Shown in pieces: positions 1-8,617 of a stretch of 64,000 nucleotides of DNA. Every line of letters begins with the position of its first letter. Position 1 is the first letter of the stretch. The notes below the pieces were generated by a model. That model saw nothing but the letters and a program-made list of their open reading frames with translations. It made no database searches and was not told where the DNA came from. This stretch comes from JACCQS01 sp963766765 (lineage in GTDB: Bacteria > Actinomycetota > Actinomycetes > Mycobacteriales > Geodermatophilaceae). The DNA lies in contig CAVYBR010000005.1 of assembly GCA_963766765.1 (NCBI GenBank), positions 1 to 64,000 of the forward strand, given 5' to 3'. The translations under genes were made by a program, and so were the position numbers.

Positions 1-998
1 GGGTGTCGATCTCGGTGGGGTGCAACAACTCCTGCACCTTCTGCATCGTTCCGTCGCTGCGGGGTACGGAGGTTGACCGCCGACCCGGTGACATCCTTGC
101 CGAGGTGGAGGCGCTCGTCGCCGATGGCGTCCTCGAGATCACGTTCCTTGGGCAGAACGTGAATTCCTACGGAGTGGACTTCGGTGACCGTGGTGCGTTT
201 GCCGACCTGCTGAGGGCCTGCGGCGGCATTGCCGGTCTCGAGCGAGTCCGGTTCACCAGCCCGCATCCGCGCGACTTCACCGACGATGTCATCGACGCGA
301 TGGCCACGACCGCGAACGTGTGTCCACAACTGCACATGCCGCTGCAGTCGGGTTCGGACGACGTACTGCGGCGGATGCGCCGCTCCTACCGTCGCGAGCG
401 CTATCTCGGCATCCTCGACCGGGTGCGAAATGCGATCCCGCATGCGGCGATCTCGACGGACATCATCGTCGGATTCCCCGGCGAGACGGAGGCAGACTTC
501 GCCGACACCCTGTCTTTGGTGGAGCAGGCGAGATTCGTGAGCGCGTACACGTTCCAATACTCCGTACGGGCGGGCACGCCTGCGGCGACGATGCCGGACC
601 AGGTACCCAGGGACATCGTCCAGGAGCGCTACGAGCGGCTGATCGAGCTCCAACGGCGAATTTCGCACGAGGAGAACCAGTCTCAAGCGGGCAGCGTGGT
701 CGAAGTGCTGGTCGCTGCCGATGGCAGCAAGGACGCGGCCAACGGCCGGCGCAGTGGTCGGGCGCGCGATGGCCGGCTGGTCCACGTTGCAGCGCCCCCG
801 GCTGCAAATATTCGACCCGGCGATGTCGTGACCACGCGCGTCACGTATGCCGCGCCGCACCACTTGGTCGCCGATGGGCCGCTGATCTCACACCGTGCTA
901 CGCCGGCCGGTGACCGGAGCGTCATGGCCGCATCGGGGCCGCTGCCCGACCGGGCCGTGGTGTCCCTCGGCATGCCGAGGGTCTCGACGCCGAGTTAG
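1..998 (+). CDS. miaB: tRNA-2-methylthio-N6-dimethylallyladenosine synthase MiaB (5' truncated by window edge)
   Basis: Radical-SAM methylthiotransferase that adds the 2-methylthio group to i6A37 of tRNAs reading UNN codons. The window opens inside the gene: the first full codons run straight into the radical-SAM cluster motif GCNNSCTFCIVPSLRG (CxxxCxxC, ligating the 4Fe-4S/SAM cluster). Family landmarks follow, namely FLGQNVNSYG, LHMPLQSGSD and TDIIVGFPGET, and a C-terminal TRAM-like domain (roughly the last 90 residues). The N-terminal UPF0004 domain with its three cluster cysteines lies outside the window. The frame continues upstream (a Trp codon precedes the first Val), so the GTG at base 3 is not a true start. 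The substrate is made by MiaA, encoded 1.3 kb downstream. The gene ends 3 bp after the end of the convergent DUF349 gene begins. Confidence 0.95.
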   Translation, partial: VSISVGCNNSCTFCIVPSLRGTEVDRRPGDILAEVEALVADGVLEITFLGQNVNSYGVDFGDRGAFADLLRACGGIAGLERVRFTSPHPRDFTDDVIDAMATTANVCPQLHMPLQSGSDDVLRRMRRSYRRERYLGILDRVRNAIPHAAISTDIIVGFPGETEADFADTLSLVEQARFVSAYTFQYSVRAGTPAATMPDQVPRDIVQERYERLIELQRRISHEENQSQAGSVVEVLVAADGSKDAANGRRSGRARDGRLVHVAAPPAANIRPGDVVTTRVTYAAPHHLVADGPLISHRATPAGDRSVMAASGPLPDRAVVSLGMPRVSTPS

Positions 999-2206
999 GA
1001 GTTGGCGTCCTTCAGCCAGCCCTGCCACTTGGCCAGGTCCTCCTCGGCATGGCGAATTCGGTTGGCGTCACCAGACCTCTGCGCGCGCTCCAATTTGGCC
1101 GTCGCGTCGGCCACCTTGTCCCGCATGCTCGCCAACATCGGATTTTCGTTCGCCGATGATCCGGCCCAGCGCGCATCCAGTGCCTCGCGAACCTTGGCCT
1201 CGACTGCCCGCATCCGATCATCGAGTGGCTGGATCGCCTCGCGGGGGACTTTTCCGATCTTCTCCCATCGGTCCTGGATTCCACGCAGCGCTGTCTGGGC
1301 GCCCTGCGGGTCGGCCGTCGGATCCATGCGCTCGGCCTCGGCGAGGAGTTCCTCCTTGCGAATCTTGTTGCCCACGTATTCAGCATCCTGCTTGCTGAAG
1401 ACTTCGGTCCGCGCGGCGAAGAACGCGTCTTGAGCGGCCCGGAACTTCGTCCAGAGCTCGTCCTCGGCCTCCCGGCTCGCCCGCGGCGCCGCCTTCCATT
1501 GGGTCATCAAGCTCTTCATCCGACTGGCGGTCGGTGCCCAGTCCGTCGATGCGGCGAGTTTCTCCGCCTCGAGGACGAGTTGGGCCTTCTGCTCCCGCGC
1601 GGTCTCGCGCTGTCGGTCCAAGTCGGCGAAATGTGCGCCGCGGTTCTTGCCGAACGCGTCACGCGCGGCAGCAAATCGCTTCCACAGCAGATCGCCGACC
1701 TTGCGCTCCGGCCCCCGGATCGTCTTCCACTCCTCGGCGATGGCCTTGAACCGTTCGCCGGCCGCCTTCCATTGCTTGCTCTCGGCAAGCTTCTCGGCCT
1801 CGACGCAGAGGGCCTCCTTCTGCGCGGCTGCCTTGGCCCGTTCGGAGTCGCGACGCTCGTTCTCGGTCACCTGAGCGGCCTGAGCGGTGGCCACCAACTG
1901 TTCGGTGCGCAGGCGCAGGCCAGCCAGGTCTCCAACCACGGCTGCGGTGTCCAGGCCGGCGATGATCTCGCGCGACTTGGCGATCACCTGGCTGGGTTTG
2001 GTCGCGCCGGACTTCAGTCGTTGTTCGAGCAGGGCCACTTCAGTGACCAGATCCTCGAATCGTCGGGTGTAGTGCGCCAGACCGCTGTCTGCATCGCCGG
2101 CCTGCCAGGAACCAACAACCCGCTCGCCGTCTGCAGTCTTCACATAGACGGTGCCGTCAGCATCAACGCGCCCCCAGGAGGGCGTCTGAGATTCCTCGCT
2201 TGCCAT
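995..2206 (-). CDS. DUF349 domain-containing protein
   Basis: A 403-residue, highly charged and almost entirely helical protein made of tandem DUF349 repeats. Repeats of about 70 residues with the pattern 'W...G......E..LW.+F..A.D.FF..R' are visible around residues 130-200, 205-275 and 280-350. DUF349 proteins sit between miaB and miaA in many actinobacteria, and their function is not established. The start MASEESQ at 2206 was chosen because the beginning fits the family; an in-frame ATG three codons earlier (2215) is possible. The reading frame extends much further upstream but that stretch is Arg/Gly/Pro-rich shadow antisense to miaA. The gene is divergent from miaA with about 140 bp between them and overlaps the miaB stop codon by 4 bp. 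No signal peptide or membrane segment is seen, so a cytosolic protein is inferred. Confidence 0.85.
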   Translation of the reverse strand: MASEESQTPSWGRVDADGTVYVKTADGERVVGSWQAGDADSGLAHYTRRFEDLVTEVALLEQRLKSGATKPSQVIAKSREIIAGLDTAAVVGDLAGLRLRTEQLVATAQAAQVTENERRDSERAKAAAQKEALCVEAEKLAESKQWKAAGERFKAIAEEWKTIRGPERKVGDLLWKRFAAARDAFGKNRGAHFADLDRQRETAREQKAQLVLEAEKLAASTDWAPTASRMKSLMTQWKAAPRASREAEDELWTKFRAAQDAFFAARTEVFSKQDAEYVGNKIRKEELLAEAERMDPTADPQGAQTALRGIQDRWEKIGKVPREAIQPLDDRMRAVEAKVREALDARWAGSSANENPMLASMRDKVADATAKLERAQRSGDANRIRHAEEDLAKWQGWLKDANS

Positions 2207-2347
2207 GGCGCGCATTCTCACACGGCCTGCACGGCGGCTACCGCGTGCCGCCGAGCCGATGGTCGAGAATGGGCCGATGATCGCGGCTGCGGGCTTCTCT
2301 CCCACGACGCCACTGCTGCATCCGGCGATGGGGGACCTCACCCAGCC

Positions 2348-3274
2348 ATGACCACGCAGGCGGATCGGGTCCTGGCCATCGTCGGGCCGACCGCGACCGG
2401 CAAGTCCGACCTCGCGGTCGCGGTCGCTCAGCGCATCGACGCCGAGGTGGTCAACGCCGACTCGATGCAGTTCTACCGCGGGATGGACATCGGCACCGCC
2501 AAGCTCACGCCCGACCAACGGGGCGGGGTGGCACATCACCTGCTCGATGTCCTGGACGTGACGCAGACCGCGACCGTGGTCGCCTACCAGGAAGCGGCCC
2601 GGGCCGTGGTGGACGACATCCATGCGCGTGGCCGTACAGCAATCCTGGTCGGCGGTTCGGGCCTGTATCTGCGTGCGGCCCTGGATGACCTGGACTTCCC
2701 AGCCACCGATACCGAAGTCCGCGAAGCCTGGAGGCCGAGCTGGCGGCGCACGGGTCCATGCCCGCTGCACACCCGCCTGGCCCGAGCCGACCCGGAGGCA
2801 GCAGCCTCCATCCACCGGCACAACGGGCGGAAGATCGTCCGCGCGCTGGAAGTCCTCACGCTGACCGGCCAACCGTTTCGCGCATCGCCTTCCCGAACCG
2901 CGCGACCGCTACGGGGCGGCGTGGGTCGGCCTCGATGACGATCCGGACGTGCTTGACGAGCGAATCGCCGATCGAGTCGATCGGATGTGGGCAGCCGGGC
3001 TGATCGGTGAGGTCGAGCAGCTGACCGCGGTGGGGCTGCGCGACGGGGTGACGGCCCGGCGCGCGCTCGGGTACGCCCAGGTGCTGCGCGTGCTCGACGG
3101 TGAGCTGTCCGAGGATCAGGCGCGGCTGATGACCCAACAGGCGACCCGTAGGTTCGTTCGCCGACAGCGCTCGTGGTTTCGCCGCGAGCGCCGCATCGAT
3201 TGGCTTCCAGCCCGGGGGCCTGGCTCGTGGAGCGCACAGTCGAGGCCCTGCTCGCACCTAGGATTGCGCCGTGA
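2348..3274 (+). pseudogene. miaA: tRNA dimethylallyltransferase MiaA, reading frame broken by about four indels
   Basis: MiaA transfers the dimethylallyl group to A37 of tRNAs, the step before MiaB. The start ATG at 2348 reads MTTQADRVLAIVGPTATGKS with a Walker A/P-loop, then NADSMQFYRGMDIGTAK and LVGGSGLYLRA, all canonical. The frame is then lost and regained: a base is missing near 2728, one is extra near 2763, another is extra near 2888 (TGQPFRAS continues as LPEPRDRYGAAWVGLDDD in the next frame), and one is missing in the G-run near 3215. With those corrected, the C-terminus reads through IADRVDRMWAAGLIGEVE, RRALGYAQ, TRRFVRRQRSWFRR and ends ...LLAPRIAP at 3274, giving a normal-length enzyme. 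Its TGA overlaps the dapF GTG by 4 bp. Residues conserved in the family are intact, so sequencing or assembly error is likelier than decay. Confidence 0.85.
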
Positions 3275-4135
3275 CGCGGTTTCTGAAGGGGCACGGCACG
3301 GAGAACGATTTCATCTTGTTGCCTGATCTGGCCGACTCCGATCCAGCCGCAGAGGTGCCCACGCTGACCGCCGAACAGGTCCGCCGGCTCTGTGATCGGC
3401 ACGCGGGAATCGGCGCTGACGGCGTCCTTCGCGATCGTTCCGATCGGTGCGGCCACGGATGCCGAGGGCGTTGATCGGGGCGAGGCAGATGGTTCATGGA
3501 CTACCGCAACGCCGACGGGTCGGTGTCGGAGATGTGCGGCAACGGCGCGCGCCTGTTCGCCCGTTACCTCTTGGATACCGGGCTCGAGGCCGCCGAGTCC
3601 TTCGACCTGGCCACCAGGGGCGGTGTCCGCCGGGTCACCGTGGGCGACTCCGGAGAAATCTGGGTGGACATGGGACCGGCCACGTGGGTACGGAGTCGAT
3701 CGCGAAGGTCGGTGGGGAGGAGTTCCCGGGTCGGCAGGTGTCGATGACCAATCCGCATCTGGTCTGCATCACCGATGTGGAGGTCGTCGCAACTGGACCT
3801 GTCGCATCAGCCGATGCTTCGACGACTCGCTGTTCCCGAACGGCGTCAATGTCGAGTTCGTCAACTACCTCTCCACAGCCGAGGTCGTACGCGTGCGGAT
3901 GCGGGTGCATGAACGCGGCGTGGGGGAGACCCGTTCGTGCGGGACCGGAGCGTGTGCCGTCGCTGCCCAGGCACTGGCGCAGCTCGGCCGCGACCATGGA
4001 GACGTGCTCGTCGAGGTGCTCGGAGGTCAGGTCCGGGTCTCGGTGACGTCGGAGACCACGGTGCTGGGCGGACCGGCCGTGTTCGTCGCGTCGGGAGAGG
4101 TCGAGTCCGGCTGGTTCGACACTGCCGTCGGCTGA
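3271..4135 (+). pseudogene. dapF: diaminopimelate epimerase DapF, reading frame broken by about five indels
   Basis: Converts LL- to meso-diaminopimelate for peptidoglycan and lysine. The start GTG at 3271 gives MTRFLKGHGTENDFILLPD and RHAGIGADGVL. An extra base near 3433 moves to the frame reading IVPIGAATDAEG. A change near 3487 leads to MDYRNADGSVSEMCGNGAR, which contains the first catalytic Cys. A change near 3685 leads to GTESIAKVGGEEF and VSMTNPHLVCI. Changes near 3792 and 3817 lead to FPNGVNVEFVNYL and GETRSCGTGACA (second catalytic Cys), ending ...SGWFDTAVG at 4135. Both catalytic cysteines and all signature motifs survive. The gene is normally essential in DAP-type actinobacteria and no second copy is in the window, so the lesions probably reflect a poor-quality consensus patch. 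Its last 109 bp overlap the 3' end of the convergent MFS gene. Confidence 0.85.
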
Positions 4136-5451
4136 ACAAGGTCCCCTCCCGGCTCTGTGTCGGTGGCCGGCTGATCGGCGTCGGTGCCGGCGTGTGCGTC
4201 GTACTCGGTCGGGAGGTCGCGCATCGACCGCAGCGGGCTCAGGAAGACCGCCAGGAACGCGAGGATCGTGCCGAGCGCACCGATCCAGAGTGTCGGGAGG
4301 ACTCCCAGCCACGCGCCGAGCGTGCCGCCAACCAGGCCGCCCAGCGGCATCGTGCCCCACACCAGGAACCTGATGGAGGCGTTCATCCGACCCAACAGCG
4401 GAATCGGGCACAGCCGCTGGCGGAAACTGACCTGCAAGATGTTGTAGACGACGACCCCCAGGGACACTCCGAACTGGGAGATCAGTAGCAGCAACATCGG
4501 CACACCGAGTGCGGAGAGTGGGACGAGCAGGGAGAAGGGGACGATCAACCCCGCAGCGAGGACGATCGAACGGCCGTCTCCGAAGAACTTCGCAAATCCG
4601 GTAGTCGTCACTGCGCCCAACAAGCCACCCGCGGCGCCGGCGGAGAAGACGATTCCGATCTGGACCTCGTCGAAACCCAACTCGCGGACCATGAAGAGCA
4701 CCAGCATCGTGAACACCACAGTGGAGAAGAAGTTCGCGATGCCGGTGCAGGCCACGATCCGACGCAGCAACGGGTGCCGCAGGACGAAACTCAAACCTTC
4801 GCCGATCTCTACCCGCAGCGGACGACGGGTGCTGCGGTCGTGCACGGGTTCGTCGTGCCGGATCCGGCCGATGAAGAACGCCGACAGGAGAAAGCTGAGC
4901 GCGTCAAAGACAAACATCAGCGGAGCGCCGAGGATCTTGATCAGAAAGCCGGCGGCGCTCGGCCCGGCCACCTGGGAGACGGCGTGGCTGATCTCGAGCT
5001 TGGCATTGCCCTCGACTAGCTGCGACTTGTCGACCAGGGAGGGCAGGTAGCTCTGGTACGCGACGTCGAAGAACACCCTCGAGATTCCGGTGACCAGCGC
5101 GACGGCGAACAACTGGTAGAGCGTGAGCATGTCGAAGGCGAAAGCAAGTGGAATCGAGCCCAGCGCCACCGCCCGGATCAGGTCGTTGACGATGAGCACG
5201 CGCTTGCGCCGCCAGCGATCCACCCATGCGCCGGCCGGCAGACCGATCAACAGGAAGGCAATCGTCTCCAGAGTGACCAGGACGCCCATCTCGAATTCCG
5301 TCGCCGCCAGGGTGACGACCGCAAGAATGGGCAGCGCGATCTCCGTGATCTGCGAGCCGATCTGGCTGATCGTCTCAGCGGCCCAGAGCTGGCGGAAGTC
5401 GTGGTGGTAGATCAGGCTTCGCGACTTCGGTGCCGGGGTGCTGGCGGTCAT
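4027..5451 (-). CDS. MFS transporter, probable drug or metabolite exporter
   Basis: A 474-residue membrane protein with about 12 hydrophobic segments and a hydrophilic, acidic C-terminal tail of about 60 residues. The MFS loop 2-3 motif is seen as GLPAGAWVDRWRRKRVL, followed by LPSLVDKSQLVEGNAKLE, typical of the MFS_3 / DHA3 type of exporter. The start at 5451 (MTASTPAPKSRSLIYHHDF) is preferred; an in-frame TTG at 5532 would place the N-terminus over the divergent promoter and operator. The gene is divergent from an ArsR-type regulator, with a perfect inverted repeat between them, so repression by that regulator with release by a transported compound is inferred. The C-terminal tail is encoded antisense to the dapF 3' end, a 109-bp convergent overlap. 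The substrate cannot be read from the sequence. Confidence 0.85.
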   Translation of the reverse strand: MTASTPAPKSRSLIYHHDFRQLWAAETISQIGSQITEIALPILAVVTLAATEFEMGVLVTLETIAFLLIGLPAGAWVDRWRRKRVLIVNDLIRAVALGSIPLAFAFDMLTLYQLFAVALVTGISRVFFDVAYQSYLPSLVDKSQLVEGNAKLEISHAVSQVAGPSAAGFLIKILGAPLMFVFDALSFLLSAFFIGRIRHDEPVHDRSTRRPLRVEIGEGLSFVLRHPLLRRIVACTGIANFFSTVVFTMLVLFMVRELGFDEVQIGIVFSAGAAGGLLGAVTTTGFAKFFGDGRSIVLAAGLIVPFSLLVPLSALGVPMLLLLISQFGVSLGVVVYNILQVSFRQRLCPIPLLGRMNASIRFLVWGTMPLGGLVGGTLGAWLGVLPTLWIGALGTILAFLAVFLSPLRSMRDLPTEYDAHAGTDADQPATDTEPGGDLVQPTAVSNQPDSTSPDATNTAGPPSTVVSDVTETRT

Positions 5452-5513
5452 CGGCGGTGTGATCCTCGGATCCTCGAGCGGGTCGCGGGAGATTGCTGCG
5501 TCGAGCTTCGGGC

Positions 5514-5537
5514 AGTGATTGGGAAATGTCAATCACT
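5514..5537. promoter_or_regulatory. Inverted-repeat operator between the MFS exporter and the ArsR-type regulator
   Basis: A perfect 8-bp inverted repeat, AGTGATTG (5514-5521) and CAATCACT (5530-5537), with an 8-bp spacer. Its right arm overlaps the -35 region that would serve the leaderless promoter of the regulator. On the other strand a TTGACA hexamer (5532-5527) lies inside the repeat. Position, symmetry and divergent genes fit a binding site for the adjacent winged-helix regulator; this is inference from sequence. Confidence 0.65.
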
Positions 5538-5551
5538 AGACCAGTCCCGGC

Positions 5552-5557
5552 TACGAT
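5552..5557 (+). promoter_or_regulatory. -10 hexamer of a probable leaderless promoter for the ArsR-type gene
   Basis: TACGAT lies with its last base 6 bp before the GTG start at 5564, which would put the transcription start on or next to the start codon. No Shine-Dalgarno is visible, consistent with leaderless initiation, common in actinobacteria. The -35 region is poor and overlaps the operator. Confidence 0.5.
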
Positions 5558-5563
5558 CATTCC

Positions 5564-6103
5564 GTGACCGAGCAGGACACCGCCCGACGTGGGCATGTCC
5601 CACACAGCGGGCGTCGTCCCGCGACGGAGGCGCAAGCCCGGGCATTGGCGTCCGGGACCCGCCTGCGGATTCTGCGGTTGTGCTTGTCCGAGGCGCTCAC
5701 CAACAAGGAGATCGCCACCAGGCTGCAGCGCAACCCGGCCTCGGTACTCCATCATGTTCGGACTCTGGTGGACACCGGTTTCCTGGTTGCCCAGCCCGTA
5801 CGACGCGGCTTGCGCGGTGCCCGCGAGGTCCCGTACCTGGCCACGGGCCTGTCCTACCTGGTCGATCTGGACGACTATCCGGTGCGCCAGCGCGACGCGG
5901 CACTGGATGCGTTTCTCGAAGAGATTGCGGCCGTCGGCTACGACCGGCTGAGCAGCGCCAGAGTCGGCCTGCGATTGCCGCCTGAGCAGATCCAGGAGTT
6001 CCGGGACCGGGTGCAGGAGGTTCTCGACGAGTTCGTCCGGCGTCCGATGGACCCCGACGGGGAACGGTGGTCGATCTACTTCGCGCTGCACCCGGAGGTC
6101 TAG
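5564..6103 (+). CDS. ArsR-family / winged-helix transcriptional regulator
   Basis: A 179-residue regulator. Residues 21-95 form a winged helix: ARALASGTRLRILRLCLSE, ALTNKEIATRLQRNPASVLHHVRTL (recognition helix) and GFLVAQPVRRGLRGAREVPY (wing). The C-terminal half (YLVDLDDYPVRQRDAALDAFLEEIAAVG) is helical with no metal-binding Cys/His cluster, so a small-molecule or dimerisation domain is inferred rather than a metal sensor. The start is the GTG at 5564 behind a -10 hexamer, implying a leaderless mRNA. It is transcribed divergently from the MFS exporter, with an inverted repeat in the gap, the usual layout for an autoregulated local repressor of an efflux pump. Confidence 0.85.
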   Translation: MTEQDTARRGHVPHSGRRPATEAQARALASGTRLRILRLCLSEALTNKEIATRLQRNPASVLHHVRTLVDTGFLVAQPVRRGLRGAREVPYLATGLSYLVDLDDYPVRQRDAALDAFLEEIAAVGYDRLSSARVGLRLPPEQIQEFRDRVQEVLDEFVRRPMDPDGERWSIYFALHPEV

Positions 6104-6277
6104 CCCGGCCGCACGTGAGTCCTCGGGGCGGCGCCCGACCGGACTCCGGCAGCAGTACATGAATGACGACTGCCCAGTACAAAGCCACTGCCATGTGCCG
6201 TTCCTGGCCCTCTCGCGAGTCCGCGATCACATAACCCGCGTGCCTCTCCCCGCGAGTCGTGTCAGGCTGGGTGGAAC

Positions 6278-7810
6278 ATGACTGCAGCCAGTAACGCCGC
6301 CAGGCCGTCTGATGACCGCTCAGATGTCCGCTCAGATGAGACGTCCGTCCCCCTCGTCGGGGGCGAATTCGACGGCGACCCTGTCGCAACCGAGACGCTC
6401 CAGCCGGAGACACCGAGCGTTCGTCCTCGGCAGCCCCGGATGGAGTCCACCGGTGACCGCGACCTGGCCGACCGCGAGGCGTTACGCCGGGTGGCAGGCC
6501 TGTCGACCGAGCTCGCCGATGTCACCGAGGTCGAATACCGGCAACTGCGCCTCGAGCGAGTGTTGTTGGTGGGCGTGTGGACCGAAGGCGGCGCCGGGGC
6601 CGCGGATCGGTCGTTGGCCGAACTCGCCGCCCTCGCCGAGACCGCCGGCTCGGAGGTCCTGGGCGGCATCATCCAACGCCGGGACCGTCCCGACCCGGCC
6701 ACATATGTGGGATCCGGCAAGGTCGCCGAGATCCGCGAACTGGTCCTCGACACCGGCGCCGACACCGTGATCTGCGACGGTGAACTCTCGCCGAGCCAGC
6801 TGCGCAATCTGGAGCAGAAGCTCAAGGTCAAGGTCGTCGACCGCACCGCGCTGATCCTCGACATCTTCGCCCAGCACGCCCGTAGCCGGGAGGGCAAGTC
6901 GCAGGTGGAACTCGCGCAACTCAACTATCTGGTGCCCAGACTGCGCGGTTGGGGCGAAAGCCTGTCCCGCCAGGCCGGTGGCGCCGGAGGTTCGGCGGGT
7001 GGAGTCGGTACGCGCGGTCCAGGTGAGACCAAGCTCGAGACCGATCGGCGGCGCATCCGATCGCGGATCGCGAAGCTGCGCCGCGAGCTGGCGCAGATGG
7101 AAGGCACCCGAAAGACCCAGCGGCGCAGCCGCGATCGCAACGAGATTCCCTCGGTAGCCATCGCGGGCTACACCAATGCGGGCAAGTCGAGCCTGCTGAA
7201 CGCGCTCACCGGCGCTGGCGTGCTCGTCCAGGATGCGTTGTTCGCCACCCTCGATCCGACCGTGCGCAAGTCCCGGACGCAGGACGGCCGAGAATTCACC
7301 CTGTCGGACACGGTCGGCTTCGTCCGCCACCTGCCTCATCAGCTGATCGAGGCGTTCCGGGCAACCCTCGAGGAGGTCAGGAGTTCGGATCTGATCCTGC
7401 ACGTCGTCGACGGGGCAGATGCCGATCCCATTGGGCAGATCGATGCGGTGCACGAAGTCCTCGGCGAGATCGACGCCCTCGATGTGCGCGAGATCATCGT
7501 CGTGAACAAGACCGACGCCATGACGCCGGAGGCGGTGACCAGACTCCGAGCGACACTGCCCGACGCACTGTGGATCAGCGCTCGTACGGGTGATGGCTTG
7601 GACGTGTTGCGAGATCGGCTCGCCTTGGCTCTGCCCAGGCCGGAGGTGGAGGTCGACGTACTCCTGCCCTACGACCGAGGTGACCTGGTGGCCCGGCTGC
7701 ACCGTGACGGCGAAGTACTCACCGAGGTCCATGGAGTGGATGGGACCCGGCTGTCGGCGCGGGTTGGACCGGAGTTGGCTGCGGCCCTGCAGGAGCACGC
7801 CGCGCTGTGA
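6278..7810 (+). CDS. hflX: GTPase HflX
   Basis: A 510-residue ribosome-associated GTPase that, in studied bacteria, splits or rescues stalled 70S and 100S ribosomes under stress. An actinobacterial-type poorly conserved N-terminal extension (about 75 residues) precedes the HflX N-domain (LLVGVWTE, VGSGKVAEIRELV, ILDIFAQHARSREGKSQVELAQLNYLVPRL), a glycine-rich stretch with GTRGPGETKLETDRR, and the G domain. The G domain has G1 AGYTNAGKSSLLNAL, G2 ATLDPT, G3 DTVGFVRHLPHQLIEAF, G4 NKTD and G5 ISARTG. The start is ATG 6278, within GTGGAACATG. It lies in the conserved miaA-dapF-hflX block. The 174 bp upstream show no gene. Confidence 0.95.
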   Translation: MTAASNAARPSDDRSDVRSDETSVPLVGGEFDGDPVATETLQPETPSVRPRQPRMESTGDRDLADREALRRVAGLSTELADVTEVEYRQLRLERVLLVGVWTEGGAGAADRSLAELAALAETAGSEVLGGIIQRRDRPDPATYVGSGKVAEIRELVLDTGADTVICDGELSPSQLRNLEQKLKVKVVDRTALILDIFAQHARSREGKSQVELAQLNYLVPRLRGWGESLSRQAGGAGGSAGGVGTRGPGETKLETDRRRIRSRIAKLRRELAQMEGTRKTQRRSRDRNEIPSVAIAGYTNAGKSSLLNALTGAGVLVQDALFATLDPTVRKSRTQDGREFTLSDTVGFVRHLPHQLIEAFRATLEEVRSSDLILHVVDGADADPIGQIDAVHEVLGEIDALDVREIIVVNKTDAMTPEAVTRLRATLPDALWISARTGDGLDVLRDRLALALPRPEVEVDVLLPYDRGDLVARLHRDGEVLTEVHGVDGTRLSARVGPELAAALQEHAAL

Positions 7811-7872
7811 CCGCGCGCCGCCTCGCCGCACGCGTGGGGGATGAATGAAGTGCCGCTCGGTATTCTGAGGCC

Positions 7873-8604
7873 GTGACTGTCGGTCCTCGCACTGACTGGC
7901 TCCACAGGCTGGCAGCACGCCCGTCTTCCGCGCTGGTCCTTCTGTCGTTCGCCTTGGCGATCTGGATGACGCTGGACTTGATCTTGGACGGTGTGGTCTC
8001 ACGCTTCGACGAGTCGGTAGCCGACGTCGTCGGAGGCTGGGAAGTACGGGAGAACCCGGTGCTGTACGCGATCTGCTGGGCGATCGCCCAGATCGGGGGA
8101 CAGCGCGGCACGATCCTCACGGTCATGGGCGGCCTCGTCGTCTACATCTGCTGGACCCGACGCACGCTGCAACCGGTGATCCGCACCGTCGCGGCGATCT
8201 TGCTGCTGTCCGCCGTCGTGTATGCGTTCAAGTACGGGCTCGGCCGGACTGCGCCGGCCTACCCCGGTTCGTATCTGCACCGGGGCGGGCTCAGCTACCC
8301 GAGCGGGCACACCGCCAATGCCGTCCTGATGTGGGGGTTGGCCACCTGGCTCGCGGTCTATTACGGGCTCCCGCTCTGGGTGCAACGGATCTTCGCGGTC
8401 TTGTTCGTCGTCTCCCCTCTCGCATCGGGGGTCACCATGCTGCTGTTGAATTTCCACTGGGTCAGCGACCTCGTCACCGGCGCCGCGGTCAGCATCATCC
8501 TGTTGTGGGTGCTGCACCTGATCTTCGACGGGCCGTTTGGTCAATGGACCGGCATTCCGGACACGCGCAGACGGCGTCAACCCTCGAATTCCGTGCCCGC
8601 CTGA
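7873..8604 (+). CDS. PAP2-family membrane phosphatase
   Basis: A 243-residue integral membrane protein with about six hydrophobic helices and the PAP2/phosphatidic acid phosphatase motifs: KYGLGRTAP (variant of the KX6RP box), YPSGHTANAV (PSGH box) and NFHWVSDLVTG (HX3D box). The Arg usually found five residues before the last His is replaced in the LLLNFHWVSD stretch. Likely an undecaprenyl-pyrophosphate or phospholipid phosphatase acting on the outer face of the membrane; the exact substrate is not resolvable. The start is GTG 7873, with no obvious Shine-Dalgarno. The gene precedes, by 13 bp, a gene for a secreted and anchored protein on the same strand. Confidence 0.85.
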   Translation: MTVGPRTDWLHRLAARPSSALVLLSFALAIWMTLDLILDGVVSRFDESVADVVGGWEVRENPVLYAICWAIAQIGGQRGTILTVMGGLVVYICWTRRTLQPVIRTVAAILLLSAVVYAFKYGLGRTAPAYPGSYLHRGGLSYPSGHTANAVLMWGLATWLAVYYGLPLWVQRIFAVLFVVSPLASGVTMLLLNFHWVSDLVTGAAVSIILLWVLHLIFDGPFGQWTGIPDTRRRRQPSNSVPA

Positions 8605-8617
8605 CACACTGCGGGGC

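Noticed and set aside
1430..2938. Long plus-strand frame covering DUF349 and entering miaA
   Set aside because: The first 300 residues are the antisense shadow of the DUF349 gene. Only the part from 2348 is protein-like, and that is miaA.
6482..8002. 506-residue open reading frame on the minus strand opposite hflX
   Set aside because: Long antisense frames are usual in GC-rich coding DNA. The product is Arg/Gly/His-rich with no motif, while the plus strand reads a complete HflX.
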